Source of the DNA: Euryodendron excelsum
Lineage: Eukaryota > Streptophyta > Magnoliopsida > Ericales > Pentaphylacaceae
Direction: 5' to 3'
NCBI GenBank assembly: GCA_033060915.1
Contig: CM065382.1
Coordinates: forward strand, 4,220,001-4,284,000
Length of the DNA: 64,000 nucleotides
Under the pieces are notes generated by a model that worked only from the letters and a program-made list of their open reading frames with translations, was not told where the DNA came from and did not search any database. Made by a program: the position numbers and the translations under genes. This document shows, in pieces, positions 1 to 9,675 of this stretch (positions are counted from its first letter, which is position 1; the number at the start of each line of letters is the position of its first letter).

Positions 1-925
1 CTTACATCAACTATGTCCATATAGACCCTGAATTATTTTTCTTGGAGATAGGAACACTTGTTGCCGTGCAGTTGTTACCAGAAAAAAGTGTAGTGGTTAG
101 GTAGTATTAAGTGATCAGTAGTAATTCATATTAAATGGTGACACGTGGTGTGTGTATACCCCATCAACTTGAATTTGTGGTGTAGTGAAGAGACTTATAA
201 GGAAACATCCTATTAGATTTTGATATGTGGTATTTTTTTTTTTAAATTCTCTCTACTATACTACAAATTCAGGTTGCTAATACATTCACATACCACATGT
301 TACCATATGATAGAAATTATTACTGAGCACTTGTACTACCCAACAGCTGGACTGTTTTCCGTTGTTGGCCCATCACTATTTGATTACTAATATTACAAGG
401 GCTGCGAACCCAGACTTTCTAAAGGCCCAAGTCCAATATTACCAATTTCCCTCACCCAATCGGACAATCCAGTAAGCCATACCCGTAATGTCATTATTCA
501 ACCTGTTGAGAGGATGTAGTTTTCTGTTTTATCTGTTTTTGTTTTGGTTGATTTCATTCTGATGCACCAAAAAAAAAAAAAAAAAATTATTCAACCTGTT
601 GGAATGAAATAAATATAGAATCCACAAAATATATATTTGATCAGAAAAATGCTGTTTTTAAGAAAATATTACAAATACTAACATATGTTCTTAGGGTATT
701 CATTAAGACGCATTTATTTTCTTGGTTTTTATTTCCACTCACATTATTATTTTTATGGGTACTAACCACATGAAAATAATTATGTTAACTAATTTAAATG
801 ACAAAACTAACCTTTTAAAATTATTATACTCTCACACTCTTATTTAATGCCCAAATGGTAAAAAAAATAAAAATAGAATACCAAATGGCTAGCAAAACTG
901 ATCTTGCCCTTGAAATTTTGCATGC
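1..925. other. AT-rich noncoding left flank
   Basis: No gene is visible. The stretch contains the foldback element at 96-345 and AT-rich sequence with a poly-A run near 570-586. Homology to the repeating unit of the array only becomes recognisable from about 926, at a string shared with 11,700, 22,000, 44,070 and 50,130. This part is therefore the left edge of, or outside, the array. Confidence 0.5.
96..345. mobile_element. Foldback MITE with long terminal inverted repeats
   Basis: The left arm (about 96-193) and the reverse complement of the right arm (about 250-345) align over roughly 95 bases, with shared strings such as GGTAGTA, ATGGT, TGTGGT and TGAATTTGT. Only a short AT-rich spacer separates them. 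Two long inverted arms and no coding capacity fit a non-autonomous DNA transposon of the foldback or Mutator-like MITE kind. Arm identity is imperfect, by eye about three quarters, so the copy is old. I could not fix a target-site duplication, so exact ends are approximate. Confidence 0.6.
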
Positions 926-1270
926 TTTATTAAATCATGCAAAAAAGTGAATTGAGTGGTAAGAGAGACAAAGCCAGATAGATTTTTTCCATTTTTAAAA
1001 TTTATGATTCGATTTCATATCAAAAGATAAAAAAGAGTTCGTTTTCAACTCGATACATAAAGACAAAACAAACATACATAGAGAAAACGTAACAGAGAAG
1101 CCAAGAGCAACAGAAAAGTCCCGCTGCCATGCAAAAGGTGGATGTCGGTCAACTGAGCCATGGTTGTCTCTGAGTTCTGCCAAATAGGTTTAATCTTTCA
1201 TAAGAAGGTTCCTTGTTTTCCGATCCCCACCTGAATCTGCAGCAGCAGCGCAAAATTAGAGAAGTTCGTG
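926..1270. repeat. Array unit segment with short conserved minus-strand ORF
   Basis: This stretch is homologous to 11,690-11,990, 21,990-22,290, 44,070-44,300 and 50,130-50,420. All contain a minus-strand reading frame with the string HxxFAWQRDFSV or a close variant. Here the frame is about 62 residues (995-1183) and diverges clearly from the others. In several copies a pyrimidine-rich GCTGCTGCAG lies just upstream on the minus strand and could be a splice acceptor. I do not recognise the product. It may be a decayed exon or ordinary repeat DNA. Confidence 0.35.
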
Positions 1271-1390
1271 TAAAATGTAAATATATACAACATTTGAACA
1301 GTTGCTTATATAGCACATGCATGCAACAGCCTTAGAGATCGCAAGCAGCTCAGTTTTTCGAGGGATGGAAGTACAACACAAAACCTGAGG

Positions 1391-1915
1391 GTAGCCCAAT
1401 GAAAATAGGAACGAGTTATAAATTTAGATGTCTTGAGTATGAAATTTGACAGACAAACTTTTGAAGCGAGGCCAAGAGATTTATCTATCGTGAAATAAGA
1501 GTAATTCCCCAACAGAGAGAATACCTTGGATGCACTTCCAAAGACATATATCTTAATCTTTTCAGGAAGTTTTAAAACCCACATAAGAAAAGACCAGACT
1601 TGCTTTAGACGAGTGTTTGTGAATGAGGATGGATTATTTGGACTATAGCCGGAATACAAACCCATAGCCCAATAAAAATAGAGCTGTAAATTTAAATGTC
1701 GTAAGTACGAAATTTGACAAACAAACCTTTGAGGCTAGGCCAAGAGATTTATCTTTCGTGTAATAGCAGTAATTCCTCCACAGGGAGAATACCTCGGATG
1801 CACTTCCAAAGACATATATCTTAATCTTTTCGGGAAGTTTTAAACCCCAGATAAGAAGAGACCAGACTTGGCTTTGGACGAGTGTTTGTGAATGAGGATG
1901 GATTATTTGAACTAA
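1391..1915. repeat. Two-copy tandem repeat, period 268 bp
   Basis: Two adjacent copies (about 1391-1658 and 1659-1915) share long strings, for example the block starting CACTTCCAAAGACATATATC at 1533 and again at 1801, 268 bp later. Both can be read on the minus strand through LPEKIKIYVFGSAS. The repeat lies between the array-type segment at 926 and the diverged peptide gene at 1995, and I see it in no other unit. No function is recognisable. Confidence 0.6.
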
Positions 1916-1994
1916 AAATTGAAGGTTACTATGGACCGTTCTTTGTAAAAGGCCATTCAAACGATCAATCAATGTGCAATTGGCTTACCATGAG

Positions 1995-2290
1995 TTATGG
2001 GTTCACAGGAGGTATAGCAGCTTGACCCACAAAGCCTTTCGAGCTGATCACGGTACTGGCTTTAATGCTAAGCGCCGGCACGGTGATGTAGGTGCGGGGA
2101 TTTGGTGCCGGATGGCTGACTGGACCCTTATGCAGAGGCTGTAACACAGGATTTTCCTTCCTCGTCCCCTCTTTTTCTTCTTCTTCTTCATCGAGGACTC
2201 TACTAGCTTCATATCGTTTGTTGCTTAGAAGAAGAGCTACTGCTAGAATAACTAAAACAATGCTTAGTGGTCTCGTCGTGCCAAGTGATT
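1995..2290 (-). pseudogene. Diverged peptide-precursor copy without a start codon
   Basis: This minus-strand reading frame is clearly related to the array genes. It has a hydrophobic segment (SIVLVILAVALLLS), then EASRVL, an acidic run, LHKGPVSHPAPNPRTYI in place of the usual core, and KGFVGQAA matching the conserved KGFAGNAA block. The two ATG codons that start the other genes read ACG ACG here. No in-frame ATG precedes the hydrophobic segment before a TAA at 2367-2369; the open frame upstream starts only with GTG at 2360. The usual proline-rich tail is replaced by a short IPPVNP end. It lies in a different part of the repeating unit from the other genes, and I see no TATA box at the usual distance. 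Most likely a dead or relic paralog; an unseen 5' exon is possible. Confidence 0.6.
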
Positions 2291-2399
2291 GAGCTGAGTG
2301 AAGCCCGGTTGAGAACGAGCCTGCCTCCAGCAGAATGGATTCCCTCCTCCACCTCAACACGATGACTTAACAAAGAGGCTTTGCCGGGAATTAAAAAAA

Positions 2400-4890
2400 A
2401 AAGGCCCATGACAATTCAAGTAAAAAGGCTTGGATCGCGTATACACCTCAAAGCAAGACTAACCTCCACGTGCAAGAAAGACGAAGATAATGCACGGCCC
2501 TCGCAAGAGATAAATTACTTGTTGAACCTTAGTTGGTCAAAAATATGTCTTGCTTCCCCCTTCTTTTTATTTTTTCTTTTTGTTCCTTTATAATCAAATT
2601 AAGGATTTCTAAAATGAGAATCAACTACTATAATTTGTTGTTGCCATGATGTTTCAGTGAGCACAAATAAAATTTAATTTTAAGTTTGATAAGAAACTAG
2701 ACAGAAATAGAAAGTTATCGATGGAGCTCTATCAAAATTGTTAAACCAATCTGAATGGGAAATAATGTATGAATGGGACTAAGCAATGCTTTGGTAAAGA
2801 AAAAAGATGGCAACGGAACATTCATATGCTCTTTGGTTGCACATCAAGCAAGGGAACATAAAGACCAATGGAAGTCGGTAAAGTTAGAGAGAGAGAGAGA
2901 GATAGAGATTTGCTATGGAATAGACAAGAAGTCAACCACCCGCGACTGTGTAGCTAGTGGGAGCAACAGCCAAGATGCTTCACAGGAGAGGGCTACCTTT
3001 AGCAAGTGCTTTCCCAATGTCAAACAGCTTTTGCATTGCTTGACTATTTCTAAATTTTGCATAAATCTTGTGCAATTATTGTTTTTTTTCTTATGTTATA
3101 TTTGAATCTCAAATTTAATAACAAAAAATAAAGAGGATGAAAATTGTTTAGTTGTAAGGAAAAGTGATGAATAAAAAAAAATAAAATTTCTCTTTACTTT
3201 TGTTGTTGATTAATGTCTATTCATTTTTTTTTCTAATCTAATTAAATAAAAAGATAACATTTAGAATCTCATTTCTGTTACTTTTCTTTTTTCTCAATTC
3301 ATCAGGAATTCTAACACAACATTAATATTAATATAAAATATTGTTTGCCTCGTTCAATAGGCATAGCTGAGGTCTTAACGTCGACTCAAACAATTACATG
3401 TTAATACGCGACATTCTGTTTGAAGAAAGGAATTCAATTCCACAGATGTGACTCTCAGGTCTCAAAGCCAAAGACTCATTGCCACGCAATTCAATAAGCA
3501 AGTCTAGTGACTTTCCTATCCTTTTTTATTTTTTAATTTTTTTATTTACAAACTTTCAATTTTCTAAGGTGCTTTTAGTTTACTTTCTGACTTTTTCTGC
3601 CCCTCCAAAACAAAGAAGGTTAAATAAGTCGGATAATAAGCTAATTCAAACAACAACCAGTTTCATGCCATCAAGATCACGCAACTTTCATTAAACCTTC
3701 TCTCATCCTAGATCGAAGGTCATAAGATCCTTAAGCCCATTTTTGTTCTTTTAAATTCTGAAAATTAGAGTTGGTTTTACAATTTTCTTGCTGAAAATGA
3801 CAATTTTATTGGTTTTTGAATCAACGAAAAATCTATTAGAAATAGACACCCCACGGAGATAGCTCCTATCTATAATTATATTATAAATAAGGATTTCCTT
3901 CAACCCAAATTAAAGGAATTCTTCCTGTCTTGTATTATGTGGCATACCAAGCTGACATGCGTTAAACCCGTGTTGTTAATCTATTTATATTCTTTCGAGA
4001 TTGTAGACACTATTAATGAGATTACTATATCGGTAAAAAATATTCAAATAAAAATAAATATATAAATACATAGTCAAATGATATGTTACTATATATACAA
4101 AGCAATTGAAATTTTTATAACCCAGCTTGGTGGAAATCCATATCCATTATATTATTACACGGGACTATATGAACCAGGATATTCTCATGTACATAATCAA
4201 ATTACCCCATAACTGACTTTCTAGTAAGCCATTATTAATGCATTCCTATTCCATCTCTCGTATTTTGGGATCATGTAGATTTTGATTGAAAATAGAAACG
4301 GATGATCCATTAAAGAAGCTGCAGCTAGCGTCAGCTACATTTTCAAACTGAAACAAAAGAATATGGCGAAGTTGACAAGAATCAATCTGCAAAATACATG
4401 CAATTCATTTTCTGTATGCTTTTATCTGCAGGTTGGCAATCAGAATTTGCTTATATATATATATAGCGTTTACGTTTGCAACAGCAAACTCGATGCTAAA
4501 TGCATGAAAATTTTCATGCAGTGTTTGGTATGAACTCAGCTTAATTACTACAAAGGACACCCTAATCTTCTTTTAATTTTTTCTTATTATATTATCATTC
4601 GCAGTACACAAAAATTAAGCAAATTAAGACTTAGAAATCACTTTACTTTGCTCTTTTATTTATCTGTACTATGAGTATAAAAATACAAACAAACAGTACT
4701 AAAAGCATCCTCCTAAGCTTTCCTTATTCTGCAGAACAATTATATAAAGTACCCACCAACAACAACCTGAGAAGAATGAGTGTAAATAAACTTATTACAA
4801 CTTGATTTGCACCAGTCTTATTTTTAGTCACTTCTTTTTTTGTTTTTGTTTTTTTTTTCTTTCTGACTTCTAAGTTGGAGGAACTACGAC
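2400..4890. repeat. Intergenic unit DNA 3' of the 4917 gene
   Basis: No gene. The sequence is homologous to the stretch before each peptide gene (for example 12,180-14,090 and 44,540-46,930). It includes a short GA run (2886-2903), the block at 3340-3500 with CAGGTCTCAAAGTC motifs, a 20-bp palindrome at 4501-4520, and a strongly conserved approximately 400-bp segment next to the gene's stop codon that is probably its 3' UTR and terminator region. Confidence 0.55.
4501..4520. repeat. Perfect 20-bp palindrome TGCATGAAAATTTTCATGCA
   Basis: Perfect inverted repeat about 400 bp beyond the 3' end of the 4917 gene. The same element recurs at the matching position of the units at 13690, 18614 (one change), 27366, 32352, 40567 (one change), 46533, 53778 (spacer change only), 56245, 59222 (one change) and 62860. 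Each half site holds CATGCA, the RY motif bound by plant B3-domain factors. Confidence 0.85.
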
Positions 4891-4916
4891 ATTTGTGAAT
4901 GGCTGCCGGGCGAGTT

Positions 4917-5246
4917 TTATTTGCGATTAACTTTTGTCAATGGAGCCATGAATTGTGGTGGGTATATAGGAGGAAGTGGGGAAGGAGCCATGGCGGCATT
5001 ACCGGCAAAGCCTTTCTGGCCGACGGTTCTGGCTTTATTGCCATTCACAGAACCAGGGATGGTGGGATTTGGACCGTGAGGCGGAGGTGGACCCTTCTTC
5101 AGAGACTGCAACAAAAGATTTTTCAATTTCATCCAGTCTTCTTTTTCTTCTTCACGTAGGACTCTGCTAGCTTCGTGTGGTTTGAGGCTTAGAAGAAGAG
5201 CTGCTGTTAGAATGACTAAAACAATGCTTTGAGTTCTCATCATCAT
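4917..5246 (-). CDS. Secreted signalling-peptide precursor, array copy 2
   Basis: Encodes 109 residues in one exon. The start is the first of three consecutive ATG codons at 5246; an in-frame ATG exists 21 codons upstream, but it would bury the signal peptide and overlap the TATA region. Residues 1-26 form a signal peptide ending PHEA, with cleavage expected before SRVL. The mature part has an acidic-lysine stretch, the core KKGPPPPHGPNPTIPG at about 51-65, VGQKGFAGNAA at 75-85 and a proline-rich tail ending KVNRK. It differs from other copies in EEEKEDW, KKG and HGP, so it is the most diverged intact copy. A deletion shortened the 5' leader, so the TATA box is 47 bp from the ATG instead of 71. 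Seen: precursor layout and conservation. Inferred: export, processing and a signalling role. No cysteine is left in the mature part. Confidence 0.8.
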   Translation of the reverse strand: MMMRTQSIVLVILTAALLLSLKPHEASRVLREEEKEDWMKLKNLLLQSLKKGPPPPHGPNPTIPGSVNGNKARTVGQKGFAGNAAMAPSPLPPIYPPQFMAPLTKVNRK

Positions 5247-5292
5247 CTTGTAGATACAAACAATATATGCAGAATTAAGCAGGGAGGAGGGT

Positions 5293-5377
5293 CTATTTAT
5301 ATGCATCAAATCAAAGCCATGATCGTCAGCTGCTATAATTCTTCTTTTTTTGCCGTTCGATGGAAGGGTTTTTGACC
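5293..5377 (-). promoter_or_regulatory. Core promoter of copy 2: TATA box and W-box
   Basis: A TATA box (TATAAATAG on the minus strand, 5293-5301) lies 47 bp before the ATG. A W-box core, TTGACC, lies at 5372-5377 inside TTTTTGACCGTTGAAAA. W-boxes bind WRKY factors, which are typically defence or stress regulators. The leader is 24 bp shorter than in the other copies. Confidence 0.7.
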
Positions 5378-5467
5378 GTTGAAAATGGAATGGGTCGTAA
5401 ATGAAGAAACTACTGTCGTAGCATGCAAATTGGGCCCGTTACGAAAATGTAAACCAATCTCATCAGT

Positions 5468-5470
<3 letters not shown>

Positions 5471-5508
<38 letters not shown>
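5471..5508. repeat. (CT)19 microsatellite in the promoter of copy 2
   Basis: Pure CT on the plus strand, (GA)n in the sense of the gene, about 225 bp upstream of the ATG. Most array genes carry a (GA)n tract here, with lengths from about 14 to 66 bp. GA tracts at such sites can bind BBR/BPC GAGA-binding factors. Confidence 0.9.
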
Positions 5509-5511
<3 letters not shown>

Positions 5512-7468
5512 GAATTAAACCCAGTGGCTCAGCTATATTTGATACTAGGGGTAACCCGTGCCTACGGCACTCTCAATAAATTTTGTTAATAGTAACAAAT
5601 TATACAAAGTTTCTAAGGCCGAAGCACTTGTACTAACTTCATCCGAACCAGTTACAATATCATCCCATTTTTACTCTATCTGTACAATAAACTTCCAGGC
5701 ACGCCACATTTTCCTTATATACACCAAATCCATATCATCAATTTTCAACTATTTAAAAGGTTGCTTTACCGATTGCCGAAAAAAAAAAAAGATTATTTGA
5801 AAGGTTAGTGAATTTAGCTTGAGCACTTTAAGGAGCCAATTCAATACCAAAAACACATTGTAAAATAGATATAAAGAGAACTTCAATTCTAAGAAAATCA
5901 ATTTTTAAGTATGAGTTTCACATCCATATCTGATTAATCACATCTAGACCCTAACCTAAAAGGCCAAGTCCAAATATCTTCCCTAACAATTACAGTCTGG
6001 CAAATATAAAATCCAGTGCATAATTTAAAAAAAAAATTGATAGATAAAATGACTGGATTGTAATCTAGTCTCTAAGCTTTCATTGCAATCTAATAGCCCA
6101 ATCTCAATTCACATGGATAGCTTGGAACGTTTCCAACACTCAAACATTGGATTGTTAATGTAAACCCCAGCATTTATATATGGCATCTTTTGACATGGTT
6201 CTCCATTTGCCAAGCTACATGTAGCAAAGAAAACAATTAAAAATTATTAAGATGAAAGCCATAAATATATTAGCCAAATAGCTTTGAAGAAATTAACAAA
6301 ATAAATGGTTCGAAATCCTAAATTAGCTAATCATGATATCTTATTTGATGATGCGGGTAGACTACCTTCACTTTTCATTGAGCAAGCAGAGTTTGGTAGT
6401 CGGACCGGTAACTACTTGATAACTATTTAACTAAACTCAGTTAAAACTATGGTATATACTTTTAAATAAAACTAAAATGACCCACCAATTATGGAAGAGT
6501 TTTCTAGATAACTTTCTTTTGTAAAGTTTAATTTTTCATGACAAAAAAGGATTAAAAAAACTATGGTAAAGGGCAAAATAATTTCAACGAAGTGTTTACT
6601 TGCTTTGTGACAATACTTTTTGTTTTTATGTTTGCTACCTAGTAGTTTTTACTCATCAAGACCAAAAGCATTTAAGAAAGTTAACACAAAACCAACAAAA
6701 AGGTCTTACTTGACTGGAGGAGCTCTTTGGAATCAACATTCATTCCTATCTCAATGAAAAAATTTTAATGCTTTGGAACCTATCAATTCAACCCCTTCAA
6801 ATGCAAACAAAGTACAAAGGCATAAGAGAATACAGAATGAAATGTGCCCAAATCTGATGCTAAAACCAATAAAAAATGGAGAACACATTGAAACTAACCT
6901 CAAATTCTTTTTGTAGCGCTGCAAAGAGCTTTGCTACAAAAGAGATTTGCCACAAAAATAGAATAAAAATATCCATCAAAAAACAGCAGCTGCAGTCAAG
7001 TAGTTGCTTAAAAAAAAATACTAAGCATTTAAAAAAACATACATTAAAAATGCTTTAATAACTATAACAATTACCACTTGACATGAATTTTCTTTTTCTT
7101 TGCTAGCAAAGCTTGCCTTTTTTTTTTTTTTCCGTGAGATGCTGCCTTTTCCTTTGCCTTCCAAAAAATAAGTAAAATCTTCTAAGGAAAAAAAAATGCA
7201 ACTGAAAGGGATTAATGGAATTACCTCACGAAACACAAATGACATTAAAGTCTCGCTCATCATAGATCACAAAACCTATATTTTTTTCCCGAACAAATTG
7301 AACCTATATATAAAGGCAATTGAGAGGTAAAAAAGTTTTATATTAAGGAACTCTAGCTTAATTTAAAAAAAATGAGTAAAGAGAACTTATTGTACAGTTT
7401 GCTCTAAATCTTTGTCTACCTGTAGTTACATATAAGAATCTTCCTAAGAAACTTAAAAAAACTTTTGT

Positions 7469-7574
7469 GAAATTATAACAATCTTATTAAGAAACTTTTA
7501 CAAAACTCAAAAACAATTGGAGAAATTATAAAAATCTTATTAAGAAACTTTTGCAAAACTCAAAAATGGTCTTT
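7469..7574. repeat. 53-bp period AT-rich tandem repeat inside the Helitron
   Basis: Two copies beginning GAAATTATAA at 7469 and 7522 share most of the following 50 bases. Further degenerate copies of AAGAAACTT motifs run to about 7,700. It is low-complexity material with no coding content. Confidence 0.6.
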
Positions 7575-8219
7575 AAAAGACTTACTAAAAACTTTTAAGA
7601 AACTTAAAAAAAAACCTTTAAAAAACTTGTAAAAACTTACATAAAAATTTCATAAATATTTCATCAAAACTTAAGAGAGAAAAATATATATAATAAATAT
7701 TTTAAAATTTTCAAGTGTTTTTCTCAAACTTCTCAAAAGTTCCTGTCAACTATCCTAAGCATTTCCTAAATATTTTTTAAGAATTTTTAAAGCATTATTT
7801 TATAAATTTTTCAAAAGTTTCCGTTCCGCGACGTTTCTTAAAAAATTTGAAATGGATTTCATACCGGAAGCACATTTTCAGAAAAATGCGTTTTCTCCTA
7901 GGAACAACTTTTCCGCAACTATGATGAAGAGCATGTTTAACATTATAACATAGCCATTCAAATTGGCCACTCATCAGCAGGATCTGCTTCTTTATTTTTT
8001 TTATTTTTTATTTTATAACTTGAACCAACTTTGATATCCATTTTTATAACAAGCTTCCCAGGTAGGTTTCGGACCGCACAAACTATTGTGTAAACAAAGC
8101 ATAAGCTAAGCACAAAAAAACCTATACCACACTCTGTTCAGCAACAAAGTGAAAAGTGAAAAGTGAAATAGTTAATCGATCCAAACAAAACAACAAAATG
8201 CTTGCACACTTCATCCGCT

Positions 8220-9290
8220 GAAGACCCAAGTCCTTTTGGAGAGAGAGAGATCAAGGATGAGGACCGCAATAGCAAGTTAGCAACCCATTGAAGACCCACT
8301 CCTTTTATTGATTTTTTGCGTCATGTTTCGTGGGTCTATGGCGGTGAGCGTTTGAGAGAGGTGGGAGGGGTCTGACCGGCCACGGTTGACATGGTTGTCA
8401 TTGGTCTCTCGGGATAGTGGTGTTTATGGCCTTGGGAGGTGAAGTCGTGGAGATCGAGAGAGTGATGACTGCAAATGAGTGTGCTTGAAGTACATCCCCC
8501 ACAGAAGCCTCATATGTTCTGTCAATCTGGTAAATTTCTTGAACTCTACCTATTTAAAACACTACAGAAAAAAAGAAAAAAAATATATACAAAAAGGTCT
8601 GCCTCAGGCCCTCAAAAAATAAGGCAAATCAATATATTTCTTACAACTACGCCATTATAGACATGAAGAGATCACTCTGGTTCTCCTTATAGACCTCATT
8701 GCAGAGACTCGATAGCTTCTCGAACGATACGGTCCAAAACAGGTAGCTACAGGTGGAAGACAATCCGCAGTTCAGGCAATATACGAACATTGAAGACGCA
8801 AAATATGAAAGGAAACCATGAAAAAACACTCAACCCCTTATATAGAAATTAATATGCGTATGACCGGATAACGACAACTCAAAGACAGCCGTTGACCTTG
8901 TTTGGTAGCTGAGACCCTATACGAAAAAAATTAACAAAACATTTGAAGAACTGAGAAAATACATACTCGTGCTAGTGAAGAGAAAGCCAGGAGGTGTTCA
9001 TATGCGGGGGGCTTCGATCCACGAAGAAGGGGTTGTGAGGTGAGCCGTGTAGATCGAGGGAGGTGGGTCTATGAGTAGAGTGGCTGGAGTGAGGGGTAAG
9101 AAGACGGTGCTAATGTGGCAGTCACGCGTAGCTGGAGGCGAAGGTGATTTTAGAGAGAGAGAGAGAGAGAGAGGAGTGAAGCGTAGTAGTGATAGAGAAC
9201 GGGAAGAGGTTGTGTTGAGCGGTAAAATAAGGGAAAGAGACAAAGAAAATACAATAAGAAATTGTGTATTTGAATTTTGAAACTCACTAA
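8220..9290. other. GC-richer segment in the Helitron, possible captured host DNA
   Basis: This is the only part of the Helitron with balanced base composition. It holds GA-rich runs (8241-8250, 9152-9173) and two loosely similar G-rich stretches (about 8,340-8,470 and 8,990-9,130) with GTGGGTCTATG-type strings. No reading frame here looks like a recognised protein. Helitrons often carry captured gene fragments, and this is the best candidate here, but it is inference from composition only. Confidence 0.3.
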
Positions 9291-9675
9291 TTGCATAGAA
9301 TAGCGTGTGAGATGGGCCATTTTTGCACACTGATCTAAGCAAGAGGTCAATACGCTACCACTCATTGGCTCTGTCACCCTCTCTCCTCTTTTCTCTATAA
9401 GCTTCTCTCTCCCATCATCTCATTTTCTTTTTATCTCATCCATTAATCGTATCACTCCAACTGTGCCAAAAGAGTACAAAAGAAAGGGCTTAGAGATAAA
9501 GAGAAAGCCAGCTACATGTCAGACCTATTGGTTATGGGCGGGATATTGAATGTCAAAGTTGTGCTGAATATTGATCTCAATCGTTGAATGCTAAACCAAA
9601 TAAATCCCGTTCATCCGATCAAACTATGTCTCACAGACATTTTAAAAAAAACACTGAGCTGAAATATAAGATAGA

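Larger units (their letters stand above)
5545..9675 (-). mobile_element. Non-autonomous Helitron, 4131 bp
   Basis: Read on the minus strand the element begins TCTATCTTATATTTCAG and ends GTGCCGTAGGCACGGGTTAC then CCCTAG. It has the Helitron hallmarks: 5' TC, 3' CTRR (here CTAG), a small hairpin (GTGCC-GTA-GGCAC) about a dozen bases before the 3' end, and insertion between host A and T without target duplication. Paralogous units show the exact empty site: at 60,225-60,245 and 14,742-14,760 TTTGATA runs straight into TTTTCTC. I see no Rep or helicase reading frame, so it is non-autonomous. It lies about 300 bp upstream of the copy 2 ATG, beyond the GA tract. Confidence 0.85.

Noticed and set aside
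1306..1972. Two overlapping minus-strand ORFs sharing LPEKIKIYVFGSAS
   Set aside because: They arise from the 268-bp tandem repeat; no start, domain or promoter supports a gene.
4917..5246. Naming the family outright as IDA, CLE, CEP, PIP or SCREW/CTNIP
   Set aside because: The GPxPP and PNPTIPG features are suggestive, but the diagnostic ends or cysteines of those families are absent, so no gene symbol is given.
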